A stretch of 64,000 nt of DNA, from NCBI GenBank assembly GCA_013791775.1, contig VMTE01000013.1, forward strand, positions 1 to 64,000, read 5' to 3'. The notes below the pieces were generated by a model. It did not search any database. It worked only from the letters and a program-made list of their open reading frames with translations, and had not been told where the DNA came from. Within the stretch, counting starts at the first letter, position 1. Every line of letters starts with the position of its first letter. A program made the translations under genes and the position numbers. The stretch is from Hyphomonas sp. Its GTDB lineage: Bacteria > Pseudomonadota > Alphaproteobacteria > Caulobacterales > Hyphomonadaceae. Of this stretch, positions 33,589-43,091 are shown one piece after another.

Positions 33589-36500
33589 CTATTCCGCTGC
33601 GGGCAACACTTCCTTGCTGGCAGCCGTATCGTTGGCAGCATACGGCGTATCGCTTTCGGCAGGCGCAGGGCCCCAGGGCGTGAGCGCCCACATCCGGCGT
33701 GACCAGCGGCCGATACGGTAAGGCGCCAGCAGCCAGGCGGGTGTCGCCAGAAGGATGATGGCCGTCGAGAAGCCGAGACCGAACACCACCGCCGTTGCGA
33801 GCTGGACCCACCACTCCGAGGCCGCGCCGCCGAAATTGATTGCGCCGTCACGGAAGCTCACGTTCATCTGGACAATCATCGGAAACAGGCCGAACATCGT
33901 CGTGCCGGTCGTCAGCAGGATCGGGCGGATCCGCTGGGCAGCCGTTGCAATCGCCGCGTCTTCCGGCGTCCGGCCATCTTCGCGCAGGCGGTTGAACGTG
34001 TCGATCAGGATGATGTTGTTGTTCACGACGATACCCGCGAGGGCGACGATACCGGTTCCGATCATCAGGATACTGACATAGGGCAGGATCAGGTTCACCC
34101 CGACCAGCACACCAGCCGTAGAAATGATAACCGCCGAGAGGGTCAGGGCCACCTGCCAGAAGTTGTTGAACTGCCACAGCAGGATGACGGCCATCATGAA
34201 CAGGGCCGCAAGCGCTGCACCGGCAAAGAAGGCGCCGGCATCTGCCGTGTCTTCGTCGGCGCCTTCGAAGCGCACTTCGATTCCCGGCGGAAGTTGCTGC
34301 TCATCAAGGAAGGTCTTGAGCTCGGCCACAATCGCCCCGCCTGTGCCTTGCACTTTCGCATTGCCGCGCACGTCGATCACCCGCTTACCGTCGCGTCGCT
34401 CGATCTGGCTGACGCGCGGTGCAGGGTCGCGTGTCACGAACAGGGACAGCGGCACGTTGCCTTGCGGTGTTGCGATCTTCAGCGTGTCGATCGCGGAAGC
34501 GGATCGGTCCTCTTCCGGGAACCGGACGCGGATATCGACTTCTTCGTTGGCATCATCAGGCCGGAAACGGCCGACGAGGACGCCGTTGGTCACCAGCTGC
34601 ACGGCCGCACCGATCTGGGCCGCATCGACCCCGAACTTGCCGGCCTCGGCGCGGTCAACCGTCAGCTGGTACTCGACGCCCGGCAGGGGCCGCGAGTCGT
34701 CGATCTCGATGATATCGTCGCGCTCTTCCAGCCAGTTGCGGATCAGCGTCGCCACCTGGTCGAGTGCGGCCTTGTCCTGTCCCAGCAACGCAACCTGGAC
34801 ATCTTTGCCGCCGGGAGGGCCCTGTTCGCGGGCCTTGATCTCGAACCGCAGCGCGGGGATTGCCGCGAGGCTTTCGCGCACCTGTTCCAGCGTTTCCCTT
34901 GCGTTGTAGGGTCCGTCGGACGTTGTCTGGAGGTCCAGCAGGATCTGTCCGATCGAATCCAGTGGAATCCCGTCCACGCCGTCAAAGCGCGAACCCGACG
35001 CGGAGGATTTGCCGGAGCGTGTCGAGATCGCCGTGATGCCGTCCAGATGGGAAATCGCGGCTTCGGCGCGGCTGACCAGTTCGGCCTGTTCATCGGCCGA
35101 CAGCGCACCTTGGGCCTGCACGAACACGTAAGCCTGTTCCGGCTCGATATCGAGGAAGAATTCGGATTTGTGGTCTTCCGAGACGAACCAGAAAAAGATG
35201 GCAAACACCGAGGCGAGCACCACGCCGGTTGTGATGAGCGGCCGGCGGACCGTCTGGGTGACGATCTTCACATAGCCGCCGATCCAGCCCTTGGCTTTGC
35301 GCGGATCCCCGTCGGCTGCCAGCGCCGCCAGGTTTTCGTCGGTGCCGCCTGAGCGCCCGCCGATGACGGTGCCGAGCACCGGCAGAAAGATCAGCGCGAC
35401 GACCAGCGAGGACGTCAGCACGAAGATCAGCGTCAGAGGCAGGTAGGCCATGAACTTGCCCGGCATCGAGTTCCAGAAGAGGAACGGCACGAAGGCGGCA
35501 AGCGTGGTCAGTGTCGAGGAAACCACGGGCCAGAACATGCGTTTGCCGGCAAGGGCGTAGGCTTCCTTCCGGTCGAGACCTTCCGCAAGTTTGCGGTCTG
35601 CGTACTCCGTCACGACGATGGCGCCGTCCACAAGGATGCCGACCGCGATGACCATGCCGAACATGACCATCATGTTGACCGTGTAGCCGAAGGCGCCGAG
35701 GAATAGGAACGCGATCACGAAGGAAGACGGGATCGCGATGCCCACCAGCGTCGCGGAGCGAACGCCGAGTGAGGCCACCACAATGATCATCACCAGCACG
35801 ATGGCGGTCATGATCGAGCTTTCCAGCTGGCCGAGCTGTGAGCCGATCAGTTCGGATGCATCCGACGTAATTTCCGCGCGCACCGTCGGCGGCCATTTCC
35901 GGCTCTCGTCGGCAATGATGTCGCGCACATTATTGGCGGTATCGAGAATGTTCGCGCCGGTGCGCTTCACCACTTCGATCAGCAGGCCCGATTCACCGTT
36001 GAAAGTTGCCGAACCGGTCGCATCCTTGAACGTGCGGCGGACTTCGGCCACGTCGCCCAAGGTGACGACCGCGTTCTCGGTGCGTTTGATCGGCAGGCTG
36101 AGCGCGTCGGCTCCCGTGCGGATGATGCCGGGCACCTTGACGGCGAAGCTGCCCTGTCCGGTGTCAATCACGCCGGCCGGGATCAGCTGGTTGTTCGCAT
36201 TCACGATCGCCGCAATCTCCTGGTAGGAGATGTTGTAGGCTTCGAGTTTCACCGGATCGATGACGATCTCGAGCAGTTCGTCGCGCTTGCCGCTCACGCG
36301 GGCTTCGAGGATGCCCGGATCGGCTTCCAGGCGTTCGCGCAAGTCTTCCGCGATGCGGGCTAGTCCGCGCTCCGGCGCGTCGCCGTAAACGTTCACGACC
36401 AGCATAGGAAACTGCGCGGCGTTGAATTCGCTGATGATGGGTTCTCGGGCGTCGATGGGGAAATAGCGTTTCGCCATATCCACCTTGTCCTTGACGTCCA

Positions 36501-36819
36501 GCACAGCCTGATCGACATCGACGTCGATCTCGAACTCGAGCACCAGCGTGGCAGACCCTTCAGAGGCGAACGACTTGAAAGTCTTCAGCCCCTCAAGCGC
36601 CTGGATTTCTTCCTCGATCGGGCGCACCAGCAGCCGTTCGGAATCTTCCGGCGTCACGCCGGCCAGCGGCACGGTGATCGCAACGTACGGGATCGGAATA
36701 TCGGGGTCGGCTTCCTTGGGCAGTCCGATATAGGTTGCCGCGCCTGCCAGGACCGCGCAGATGAGGATGGCGATCACCATCCTCGCGCGGCCGATGGCGC
36801 CGTCGATCAGGCCGTTCAT
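33589..36819 (-). CDS. RND efflux transporter permease (HAE1/AcrB type)
   Basis: 1076 residues, the usual size for an inner-membrane RND pump with 12 membrane helices and two large periplasmic loops. Landmarks are the first helix in MVIAILICAVLAGAATYIGL, PYVAITVPLAGVTPED, the helix 4 motif GILVDGAIVVTEY and FNRLREDGRTPEDAA. AcrB has two Asp in the helix 4 proton relay. Here Asp398 is kept and the second is Gly399. The start overlaps the adaptor stop by 4 bp. An outer-membrane factor and a local repressor are missing. Confidence 0.92.
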   Translation of the reverse strand: MNGLIDGAIGRARMVIAILICAVLAGAATYIGLPKEADPDIPIPYVAITVPLAGVTPEDSERLLVRPIEEEIQALEGLKTFKSFASEGSATLVLEFEIDVDVDQAVLDVKDKVDMAKRYFPIDAREPIISEFNAAQFPMLVVNVYGDAPERGLARIAEDLRERLEADPGILEARVSGKRDELLEIVIDPVKLEAYNISYQEIAAIVNANNQLIPAGVIDTGQGSFAVKVPGIIRTGADALSLPIKRTENAVVTLGDVAEVRRTFKDATGSATFNGESGLLIEVVKRTGANILDTANNVRDIIADESRKWPPTVRAEITSDASELIGSQLGQLESSIMTAIVLVMIIVVASLGVRSATLVGIAIPSSFVIAFLFLGAFGYTVNMMVMFGMVIAVGILVDGAIVVTEYADRKLAEGLDRKEAYALAGKRMFWPVVSSTLTTLAAFVPFLFWNSMPGKFMAYLPLTLIFVLTSSLVVALIFLPVLGTVIGGRSGGTDENLAALAADGDPRKAKGWIGGYVKIVTQTVRRPLITTGVVLASVFAIFFWFVSEDHKSEFFLDIEPEQAYVFVQAQGALSADEQAELVSRAEAAISHLDGITAISTRSGKSSASGSRFDGVDGIPLDSIGQILLDLQTTSDGPYNARETLEQVRESLAAIPALRFEIKAREQGPPGGKDVQVALLGQDKAALDQVATLIRNWLEERDDIIEIDDSRPLPGVEYQLTVDRAEAGKFGVDAAQIGAAVQLVTNGVLVGRFRPDDANEEVDIRVRFPEEDRSASAIDTLKIATPQGNVPLSLFVTRDPAPRVSQIERRDGKRVIDVRGNAKVQGTGGAIVAELKTFLDEQQLPPGIEVRFEGADEDTADAGAFFAGAALAALFMMAVILLWQFNNFWQVALTLSAVIISTAGVLVGVNLILPYVSILMIGTGIVALAGIVVNNNIILIDTFNRLREDGRTPEDAAIATAAQRIRPILLTTGTTMFGLFPMIVQMNVSFRDGAINFGGAASEWWVQLATAVVFGLGFSTAIILLATPAWLLAPYRIGRWSRRMWALTPWGPAPAESDTPYAANDTAASKEVLPAAE

Positions 36820-37892
36820 GGTGTGGCTCCACCCTGCGAAACAGGACGAACCTTGACGCCGTCATTCAGGTAGTCCTGACCCATGGCGACCAGGGTTGTC
36901 TTATCCGGAAGGCCCGTCACCCATGCGCCCTGAGGCGTTTCATCGATCACCTGGATCGGCGCAAACAAGACCGTGTTGTCGGCGTTCACGAGGCGGACGC
37001 CCAGTTGTCCGGAATCGGACAGTGTCAGCAGCGAGCGGGTGATCAGCGTCGAGGGAACTTCGCCCGCCGGAACGGTCAGGGTGGCGGTCACGCCGGCGGA
37101 GACCACCGCGTCGCCGGTGACCAGCTCGGCTTCGACCGGAAACGTACGGGTCTGCTGGCTGGCCGTGCGGGCCACGTAGCGCAGCTTGGCCGGAAACGTG
37201 CGCCCATCAGCAAGGAGCACGGTGCCGGTCATGCCGGTTTTCAGGAGGCCGGCTTCGGCTTCGGTTACTTCGGCGGCCAGGATGACGGGGTCGAGATCGA
37301 CCAGCAGGCCGCAAGGTGAACCGGGGCTCAGATAGTCGCCGGCTTCTGCGAGGCGTTGTTCGAAAATGCCGTCGAAGGGCGCGCGGATTTGCGTGCGGCC
37401 GAGTTCAACCCTGGCAGAATTGACGGCGGCTTCGGCCGCATCGAGGGTTGCCTTGGCGGCGGCTTCGCGGTTGGCCGGGGAGAGGCCCTTGGCGGCCAGC
37501 GAGGCGGCGGCGTCATAATCGACCTTGGCCGCGTTGCGGTTCGCTTCGGCTTCCTTGACACGCGCGCTCCGGGCTTCGACGTCGAGCGCGCAGAGGAGCG
37601 TACCCTGTTTGACGTAGGTACCTTCGCGCACCGGTGTGGCGATGACGGTGCCGGCCGTGCCGGATTTGACCGTCACGGCCTTGTCAGGAGCCGTTCGGCC
37701 TTTGGCCCTGACATTCAACTCGTGCAGTTCGCTTACCACGGATACGACAATCGCTTCGGCGATGGCGGCGGGACCGGCGGCCTCAACGGCCGGCTTTTCG
37801 GAGCCGATGCTCCCGCGCATCACAATGCGGACGCCGAAATAGGCCAGAATGAGCGCCAGAATGGAGGCTGCGATGACAACGGAACGGTTCAC
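36816..37892 (-). CDS. RND efflux periplasmic adaptor (MFP) subunit
   Basis: 358 residues with an N-terminal membrane anchor (VVIAASILALILAYFGVRIV). The HlyD-like core follows: lipoyl half-motif GTAGTVIATPVREGTYVKQG, an alpha-helical hairpin (about residues 105-170) and the second half-motif TQIRAPFDGIFEQRLAEAGD. It links the permease to an outer-membrane channel encoded elsewhere. It is translated first in the pump operon. Confidence 0.9.
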   Translation of the reverse strand: MNRSVVIAASILALILAYFGVRIVMRGSIGSEKPAVEAAGPAAIAEAIVVSVVSELHELNVRAKGRTAPDKAVTVKSGTAGTVIATPVREGTYVKQGTLLCALDVEARSARVKEAEANRNAAKVDYDAAASLAAKGLSPANREAAAKATLDAAEAAVNSARVELGRTQIRAPFDGIFEQRLAEAGDYLSPGSPCGLLVDLDPVILAAEVTEAEAGLLKTGMTGTVLLADGRTFPAKLRYVARTASQQTRTFPVEAELVTGDAVVSAGVTATLTVPAGEVPSTLITRSLLTLSDSGQLGVRLVNADNTVLFAPIQVIDETPQGAWVTGLPDKTTLVAMGQDYLNDGVKVRPVSQGGATP

Positions 37893-37938
37893 TTGGATTG
37901 GCTTTCCTGGGAGGGATAGGCGCTAAACTAGATTCAGC

Positions 37939-37964
37939 GGGCGCAAGAGTCACCTTTCGCGCCC
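37939..37964. other. Inverted repeat upstream of the RND operon
   Basis: GGGCGC at 37939-37944 and GCGCCC at 37959-37964, 47 bp upstream of the adaptor start, with partial symmetry inside (CAA/TTT). It could be an operator for the pump, but the arms are short and GC-rich. Confidence 0.25.
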
Positions 37965-38065
37965 GGAATAACTAACGCCAAACGCCTTTCCGCACGGCAA
38001 ACTTCCGGCAGATGTTGGTTAATTTAGGTTGGGAAGGCCTTCAGGAACAGGCCCCTGCCGCAAGG

Positions 38066-39544
38066 TCAGATCGCGGAAACCGGCGGTTTTCGGTCCGCCC
38101 AGGGCCGCGCAGCCTCTAGTTCCAGCGCCAGTTCGAACAGCAATCCATCGTCGCCCTTGCGACCGGAGAACATCGCCCCGATGGGCAATCCTGCCGGCGA
38201 CCAGGCCAGCGGAACGCTCATCGATGCCGCGCCGGCAACATTCATCGGCGAGGTGTAGGCCACGAACCGCAACACGCTTTCCATGACTGCGTCGAAGTCG
38301 CCGTCCGGCGCCTGTTCACCGATGGGAACGGCGGGGCTGCCGGTCACCGGCGTCAGGATCAGGTCAAGCGACTCGAAGAAGCTCGCATACTGCGCCTCGA
38401 ACTTCTGCAGGTAGCCGATATTGCCCGGGATTTCCGTCATCCGGCTCAGCGCCATACTGGCGAGACCCAGGGTCCAGGGCTCGATGATGTCGGGTCCGAC
38501 CGGCTTGCCGGAATAGGATGCGACTTTCTGCGCGAACTGGGCCGCGCCAGTCGCCCAGTAGAGGATGAAGGCATCGGTGAACTTCGGGCCGTCCATCGGG
38601 AGCGTGTAGTCGATCACTTCATGGCCAAGGTCGCGGCAAAGCTGGGCGACGTCTTCGAGCGCGGCGCGCGTTTCGGCATGCAAGGCGGTGCCGCCGATGG
38701 GTTCCGGCGCAAAGCCGATCCGCAGCCGCCGTTTCAACGGCTGGATATCGCCGAGGAGCGGGTAGGCGCCGTCATTGGCTTCCGCCGCGCGGAACAGGGC
38801 AAGCGAGTCGCGCACGCTGATCGTCAGGGCGTGGTTGACCGAAATCTGCAACGGCGGTGCGTCGCCATCATTGTACGGCAGGCGGTCGCGTGACGGCTTC
38901 AGGCCGAACACGCCGCAGGTCGAGGCCGGAATCCGGATCGAGCCGCCGCCATCGCTGGCATGGGCGAAGGGAACGACCCGCGCTGCCACCAACGCCGCCG
39001 CGCCGCCCGAAGAGCCGCCCGGAATCCGCGTCAGGTCCCAGGGATTGTGGGTCGGGCCGTTGGCAAGGGGTTCGGTCGACGAGATCAGTCCGGCTTCCGG
39101 TGTGGCCGACTTGCCGAGCGACACGATCCCGGCGCTGCGCCACTTGCTGGCGAACACGTTGTCACCTTGCGCGATGTTGCCTGCCAATCCGCGGCTGCCG
39201 GCCTGGGTCGGCGCGCCTTTCCAGTCGATCAGGTCCTTGATGAAACTCGGCACACCGGCAAATGCACCCGTCAGGATGCCGGCAGCGTCCGACCGCGCCA
39301 CTTCGAACGTTTCGGTGACGATGCCGTTGATTTGCGGTTCGACCGCATTGGCGCGGGCAATGGCTTCTTCCACCTGCTCAAGCGCGGTCGTCTCGCCTGC
39401 CGCAATGGCCGCCGCCATCGCCATACCGTCGGCATAGACGGGCTTTGCGGGCGCGGCCGGTGACGTTCCGTTACGGGAACAGGCGACAAGAGCGGCGGTG
39501 GCGGCGCTACCGGCCAGCATGGCGCGGCGGGACAGTTTCAACAT
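38066..39544 (-). CDS. Amidase signature family lipoprotein (Tat-type signal)
   Basis: 492 residues. The N-terminus has a twin-arginine motif (KLSRRAMLAGSAATAAL) and a lipobox (ALVAC), so it is probably a folded, lipid-anchored periplasmic enzyme. The amidase signature is clear: IPGGSSGGAAALVAARVVPF then DGGGSIRIPASTCGVFGLKP, giving the Ser-cis-Ser pair, with the catalytic Lys in SFIKDLIDWKG. It hydrolyses an amide of unknown identity. Confidence 0.88.
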   Translation of the reverse strand: MLKLSRRAMLAGSAATAALVACSRNGTSPAAPAKPVYADGMAMAAAIAAGETTALEQVEEAIARANAVEPQINGIVTETFEVARSDAAGILTGAFAGVPSFIKDLIDWKGAPTQAGSRGLAGNIAQGDNVFASKWRSAGIVSLGKSATPEAGLISSTEPLANGPTHNPWDLTRIPGGSSGGAAALVAARVVPFAHASDGGGSIRIPASTCGVFGLKPSRDRLPYNDGDAPPLQISVNHALTISVRDSLALFRAAEANDGAYPLLGDIQPLKRRLRIGFAPEPIGGTALHAETRAALEDVAQLCRDLGHEVIDYTLPMDGPKFTDAFILYWATGAAQFAQKVASYSGKPVGPDIIEPWTLGLASMALSRMTEIPGNIGYLQKFEAQYASFFESLDLILTPVTGSPAVPIGEQAPDGDFDAVMESVLRFVAYTSPMNVAGAASMSVPLAWSPAGLPIGAMFSGRKGDDGLLFELALELEAARPWADRKPPVSAI

Positions 39545-39639
39545 TTCGATCCTCCCCGGATTCGGTTGGCGGGCATGGTGACGCGCCGCCGGAGCCGGCG
39601 CAAGCCTGCCTGAGCGATCTGCCCTGCGACCTTGAAGCG

Positions 39640-40215
39640 CTAGCTTCCGCCTTCTTCGATCACCGCGCAGGCCACCCGTGCGCCCGCGCCGCCTATCGGC
39701 TGTGTCACATGGTCATCCGCCGCTTCGTGGATAATCAGTGCCAGCCCGTCTGCGTCCAGAGCCGGCGCCAGTTCGAAGAGGCTCGAGTAGGCCTCGTATT
39801 TCGCCGAGCCGCCCTCGGCGACCCAGATGTTCGGCAGATCGCCTTCTTCCGGTCCTGCCGGGTTGAGCAGCCCATGCCCACCTTCGGTCATGCCCTGGTG
39901 ACCGCCGGATTTCTTGTACGCGCCGAGATCCGAGCAGTCGCCCACGGCGTGGAGGTGGAGACCGTGCCAGCCGGGCGTCAGGCTGCCCGCGCTCACGTCG
40001 ATGCGGATCAGCACGCCTTTGGGACCTTGCACGGCGGTGACCGTGCCGATGGCTGTGCCGGGCGATCCCAGCAGCGCCCCGCCCGCCTGAGCGGGTGCCG
40101 GCGGCGCAGTCTCCATCATGTGCATCTCGTGTCCCGGCATCGGGGCGTGCGTCGGCGCTGTAGTGCAGGCGCCGAGGGCGACGAACGAGGCGGCGAAGGC
40201 GAAGCGAATGGGCAT
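39640..40215 (-). CDS. sodC: Cu/Zn superoxide dismutase family lipoprotein
   Basis: 191 residues, starting MPIRFAFAASFVALGAC, a lipoprotein signal. The metal ligands of Cu/Zn SOD are seen: GLHLHAVGDCSD (two His and a Cys), SGGHQG, GGHGLLNPAGPEEGDLPNIW and a final His in HEAADDHVTQPIGGAGAR. The second Cys of the disulfide is in GARVACAVI. It would remove periplasmic superoxide. A Met/His-rich stretch near the N-terminus (PGHEMHMME) may help copper loading (inference). The ATG at 40215 gives the signal peptide. Confidence 0.88.
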   Translation of the reverse strand: MPIRFAFAASFVALGACTTAPTHAPMPGHEMHMMETAPPAPAQAGGALLGSPGTAIGTVTAVQGPKGVLIRIDVSAGSLTPGWHGLHLHAVGDCSDLGAYKKSGGHQGMTEGGHGLLNPAGPEEGDLPNIWVAEGGSAKYEAYSSLFELAPALDADGLALIIHEAADDHVTQPIGGAGARVACAVIEEGGS

Positions 40216-40263
40216 GGCAGGACTCCTATCGATTTGCCGGGGAGTATAGGGCAAAAGGCGCGG

Positions 40264-41013
40264 ATGTCAGACCCGAACATTCCCTCATCCGACCGCGCGG
40301 ACCGCATGCTGGTCGCGCTTGGCCATTTCGGCAGCCGCGCCGCTGCGCAGGCCGCCATCGCCGCAGGCCTCGTCTTTGCGGACGGAAAGCCTGTCGCCAA
40401 GGCCTCGGAAAGCCTGTCGCGCGATGCCGCCATCCAGTCCGAAGCGGCGCATCCGTATGTTTCGCGCGGCGGACTGAAACTCGCCCGCGCGCTCGAGGTT
40501 TTCGGGATTGATCCGGCTGGTTTGCATTGCCTCGATCTGGGTGCATCGACCGGTGGCTTCACCGATGTTCTGCTGCGGGCCGGCGCGGCGCATGTCACCT
40601 GCGTCGATGTCGGTCACGGCCAGCTGCACGCGAAGATCGCGTCGGACGACCGCGTCACGTCGCTCGAGCGCCTGAACGCCCGCAACCTCACGGCCGCGCA
40701 TCTTGAGGCGCCGCCGCAACTGATTGTCTGCGATCTGAGCTTCGTTTCGCTGGAGAAGGTGCTGACCGTGCCGCTTTCACTGGCTGCGCCCAAAGCGGTC
40801 CTGATCGCGCTGTTCAAGCCGCAGTTCGAAGTGGGTCCGTCAAATGTCGGCAAAGGCGGCCTGGTCAGCGATGACACGGCTACCGAAACAGCGATGCTGA
40901 CTTTCCTCGATTATCTCACCGCGCAAGGCTGGACGCCGGAAGCGCCCCGGCCAAGCCCCATTCCCGGCGGCGATGGCAACCGGGAATGGCTGGTCTGTGC
41001 CAGACGTCAATAA
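40264..41013 (+). CDS. tlyA: TlyA family rRNA (cytidine-2'-O)-methyltransferase
   Basis: 249 residues. An N-terminal S4 RNA-binding domain (DRMLVALGHFGSRAAAQAAI, then HPYVSRGGLKLARAL) is followed by a SAM-dependent FtsJ-like methyltransferase domain with LDLGASTGGFTDVLL and ALFKPQFEVG. Homologs methylate 16S and 23S rRNA. The ATG at 40264 matches the family start. It is divergent from sodC, and its last 7 bp overlap the end of the glycine-zipper gene. Confidence 0.9.
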   Translation: MSDPNIPSSDRADRMLVALGHFGSRAAAQAAIAAGLVFADGKPVAKASESLSRDAAIQSEAAHPYVSRGGLKLARALEVFGIDPAGLHCLDLGASTGGFTDVLLRAGAAHVTCVDVGHGQLHAKIASDDRVTSLERLNARNLTAAHLEAPPQLIVCDLSFVSLEKVLTVPLSLAAPKAVLIALFKPQFEVGPSNVGKGGLVSDDTATETAMLTFLDYLTAQGWTPEAPRPSPIPGGDGNREWLVCARRQ

Positions 41014-41729
41014 CCGTAGGGTTCGTCCGAATAGCCATCCTGGATCTGCCACTGGCGCGTCCGGTCGTTCCAGCAAGCCGTCACGGGATCACGCTGCACC
41101 TCGCCGTCGGGCAAACGTGTCTCGCGCTGGATCACGCGACAATCGCGGTCCGGTTCTGAATATCGCGGCTCGTCGCGGTAATCGGGAGCGGCCGGATAAG
41201 ACGGCGCCGAAGGGTAGGCCGCCGGATAGCGGCTTTGCGAGCTCATCACTTCCGGCCCACCGTACAGACCCTGTGTGGAACGCGGAATCGATCCCTGCGG
41301 CACAGACGAATACCTTTGGGGCGCATAAGCGACCTGACAATCCGGCCCTGTATCCCCGGCGATCGAGTTGCCGGCTGCACCGCCGATGAAGGCGCCAATC
41401 AAGGCGCCGGCAATCACTTCGCCGTCATTGTCGTCGCGCCCACGATGGCCGCCATAATAGCTGCGCCCGCGGCCCCGGCCGTAGCTGCGATAGCTGCCGC
41501 GATCATCGTCATCGGCGATTTCATTGCCGATCGCGCCGCCGATCAGTGCGCCGGCAAGGGCGCCGACAATCGTGCCGGTGGCCGAGTCGTCCGAGCGCTG
41601 GCGTTCACACTGCACATTGCGGATGCCGGGATCATTGTAGGGGTAGCCGCCGTACTGAGCCTGCGCCTGCAGGGGCAGGGCCAATGCCATCAAACCGACG
41701 CTGCCGGCGGCAATCGAGAGCTTCAACAT
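41007..41729 (-). CDS. Glycine-zipper secreted protein
   Basis: 240 residues with a signal peptide (MLKLSIAAGSVGLMALALPL, cleaved near AQA). Two glycine-zipper segments are visible, IVGALAGALIGGAIGNEIAD and VIAGALIGAFIGGAAGNSIA, separated by an Arg/Gly/Tyr-rich loop. The C-terminal part is Pro/Tyr-rich and ends with a small domain (CRVIQRETRLPDGEVQRDPV). It resembles 17-kDa surface antigen-like outer-membrane lipoproteins, although no lipobox cysteine is seen. The ATG at 41729 is chosen for the signal. Confidence 0.75.
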   Translation of the reverse strand: MLKLSIAAGSVGLMALALPLQAQAQYGGYPYNDPGIRNVQCERQRSDDSATGTIVGALAGALIGGAIGNEIADDDDRGSYRSYGRGRGRSYYGGHRGRDDNDGEVIAGALIGAFIGGAAGNSIAGDTGPDCQVAYAPQRYSSVPQGSIPRSTQGLYGGPEVMSSQSRYPAAYPSAPSYPAAPDYRDEPRYSEPDRDCRVIQRETRLPDGEVQRDPVTACWNDRTRQWQIQDGYSDEPYGY

Positions 41730-41850
41730 CACCAAGTCTCCTTCGGCGTCACTTGCAGAGTGCGCCAGTATCGCGGGGTAATCTGCGGCGGCCAACCTGA
41801 ACGGAGCGTGAAGGCTGGACGGGCCCGCGCGCGCCCTACATATTCGGCGC

Positions 41851-42954
41851 ATGGGACTTCTGGACCGTGCCGCAAAGTCAGCCGGCCGGGCGCGCTATGC
41901 GGCCGGGCAAGGCCTGCGTTCGGCCTGGTACGCGGCGCAGATGCAGGCCGTCCGGCGCCGGGCCGGCGGGTTTGACCGTCCGGGTGAGCCGGAATTCCGT
42001 CCCAGCCGGGGCCGCCCGGACCTTGCCGCGCTGCGCAAGGCTTATGTCCAGCTCTTCCTGCAGGACCGCGCGAATGTCGAAGCGGGGCTTTACCCCGCGC
42101 CGGATGATCTGAACCTTGCCGGCTTGCCCGGCGCGCTGAAATCGGCCCGCGCCTTCCTGCGGGATGCGGCCGAGGTCAACCGTCGCCGCCTGGCCCGGGA
42201 CGGCACCGAAGTGCGCGCACAGGTGCCCGAAGGCACCAACCGCTACCCCGCCTACTACCTCCAGAACTTCCACTACCAGTCTGGCGGATGGTTTACAGAT
42301 GACAGTGCCGAGCTCTACGACACGCAGGTCGAGGCCCTGTTTTCCGGTACTGCCGACGCCATGCGCCGCGCGGCGCTCGCCGAAATTTCGCGTGAGATGA
42401 AAGGCCGTGACCAGCGCACGCAGCGGCTTCTCGACGTGGCCAGCGGCAACGGCCGGTTCCTCGAAACGGTCCTGAATGCCTATCCGAAGCTGCGCGTCAC
42501 CGGAATTGATCTGTCCCCGTCTTATACAGATGCGGCCCGCGTGCGCCTGGCGCCCTGGACGAATGCCGAGCTGGTCCATGACGCTGCCGAAGCCATGCCG
42601 CTGGACGCGGAAAGTCAGGACATCGCCGTCTCGATCTTTCTCTTCCACGAGTTGCCACAGAAGGTGCGCGTGAAAGTCCTTGCCGAGATTTTCCGTGTAC
42701 TGAAGCCGGGTGGAGCCTTCATTCTCGCCGACAGCGTCCAGTTCGGTGACTACCCCTCACTCGACGGTCTGCTCGAGTACTTTCCGCATGGATTCCACGA
42801 GCCTTATTACAAGAGCTACCTTGGCTGGAACACGAACGAGGCCCTTGAAAAGCAGGGGTTTGTCAAGGAACGCGCGACGCTTGCCTTCCTTACGAAAGTC
42901 ACCGTGTGGCGACGCCCCTGCCATAATGCGCGCGCACCTGCCGTTCAAGATTAA
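41851..42954 (+). CDS. Class I SAM-dependent methyltransferase
   Basis: 367 residues. The N-terminal 180 are a family-specific helical region (GTNRYPAYYLQNFHYQSGGW). The methyltransferase core starts at about residue 190 with RLLDVASGNGRFLETVLNAY (motif I), GIDLSPSYTDAARVRL, and SIFLFHELPQKVRVKVLAEI before RVLKPGGAFILADS. Such proteins methylate small molecules or lipids. The substrate is unknown. Confidence 0.8.
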   Translation: MGLLDRAAKSAGRARYAAGQGLRSAWYAAQMQAVRRRAGGFDRPGEPEFRPSRGRPDLAALRKAYVQLFLQDRANVEAGLYPAPDDLNLAGLPGALKSARAFLRDAAEVNRRRLARDGTEVRAQVPEGTNRYPAYYLQNFHYQSGGWFTDDSAELYDTQVEALFSGTADAMRRAALAEISREMKGRDQRTQRLLDVASGNGRFLETVLNAYPKLRVTGIDLSPSYTDAARVRLAPWTNAELVHDAAEAMPLDAESQDIAVSIFLFHELPQKVRVKVLAEIFRVLKPGGAFILADSVQFGDYPSLDGLLEYFPHGFHEPYYKSYLGWNTNEALEKQGFVKERATLAFLTKVTVWRRPCHNARAPAVQD

Positions 42955-43091
42955 AGTGCATTCATAATCTGTGTTCTGAGAGCAACAGGGCGTCCTCCAA
43001 ACCGCTACATTGCTGCATGGCAAGCTGGCAGTCTCCGGAAGTGTTGCTAATTCAGCGTCGCGCAGTTGCGCAGAGTACGGAGAAAAAAATC

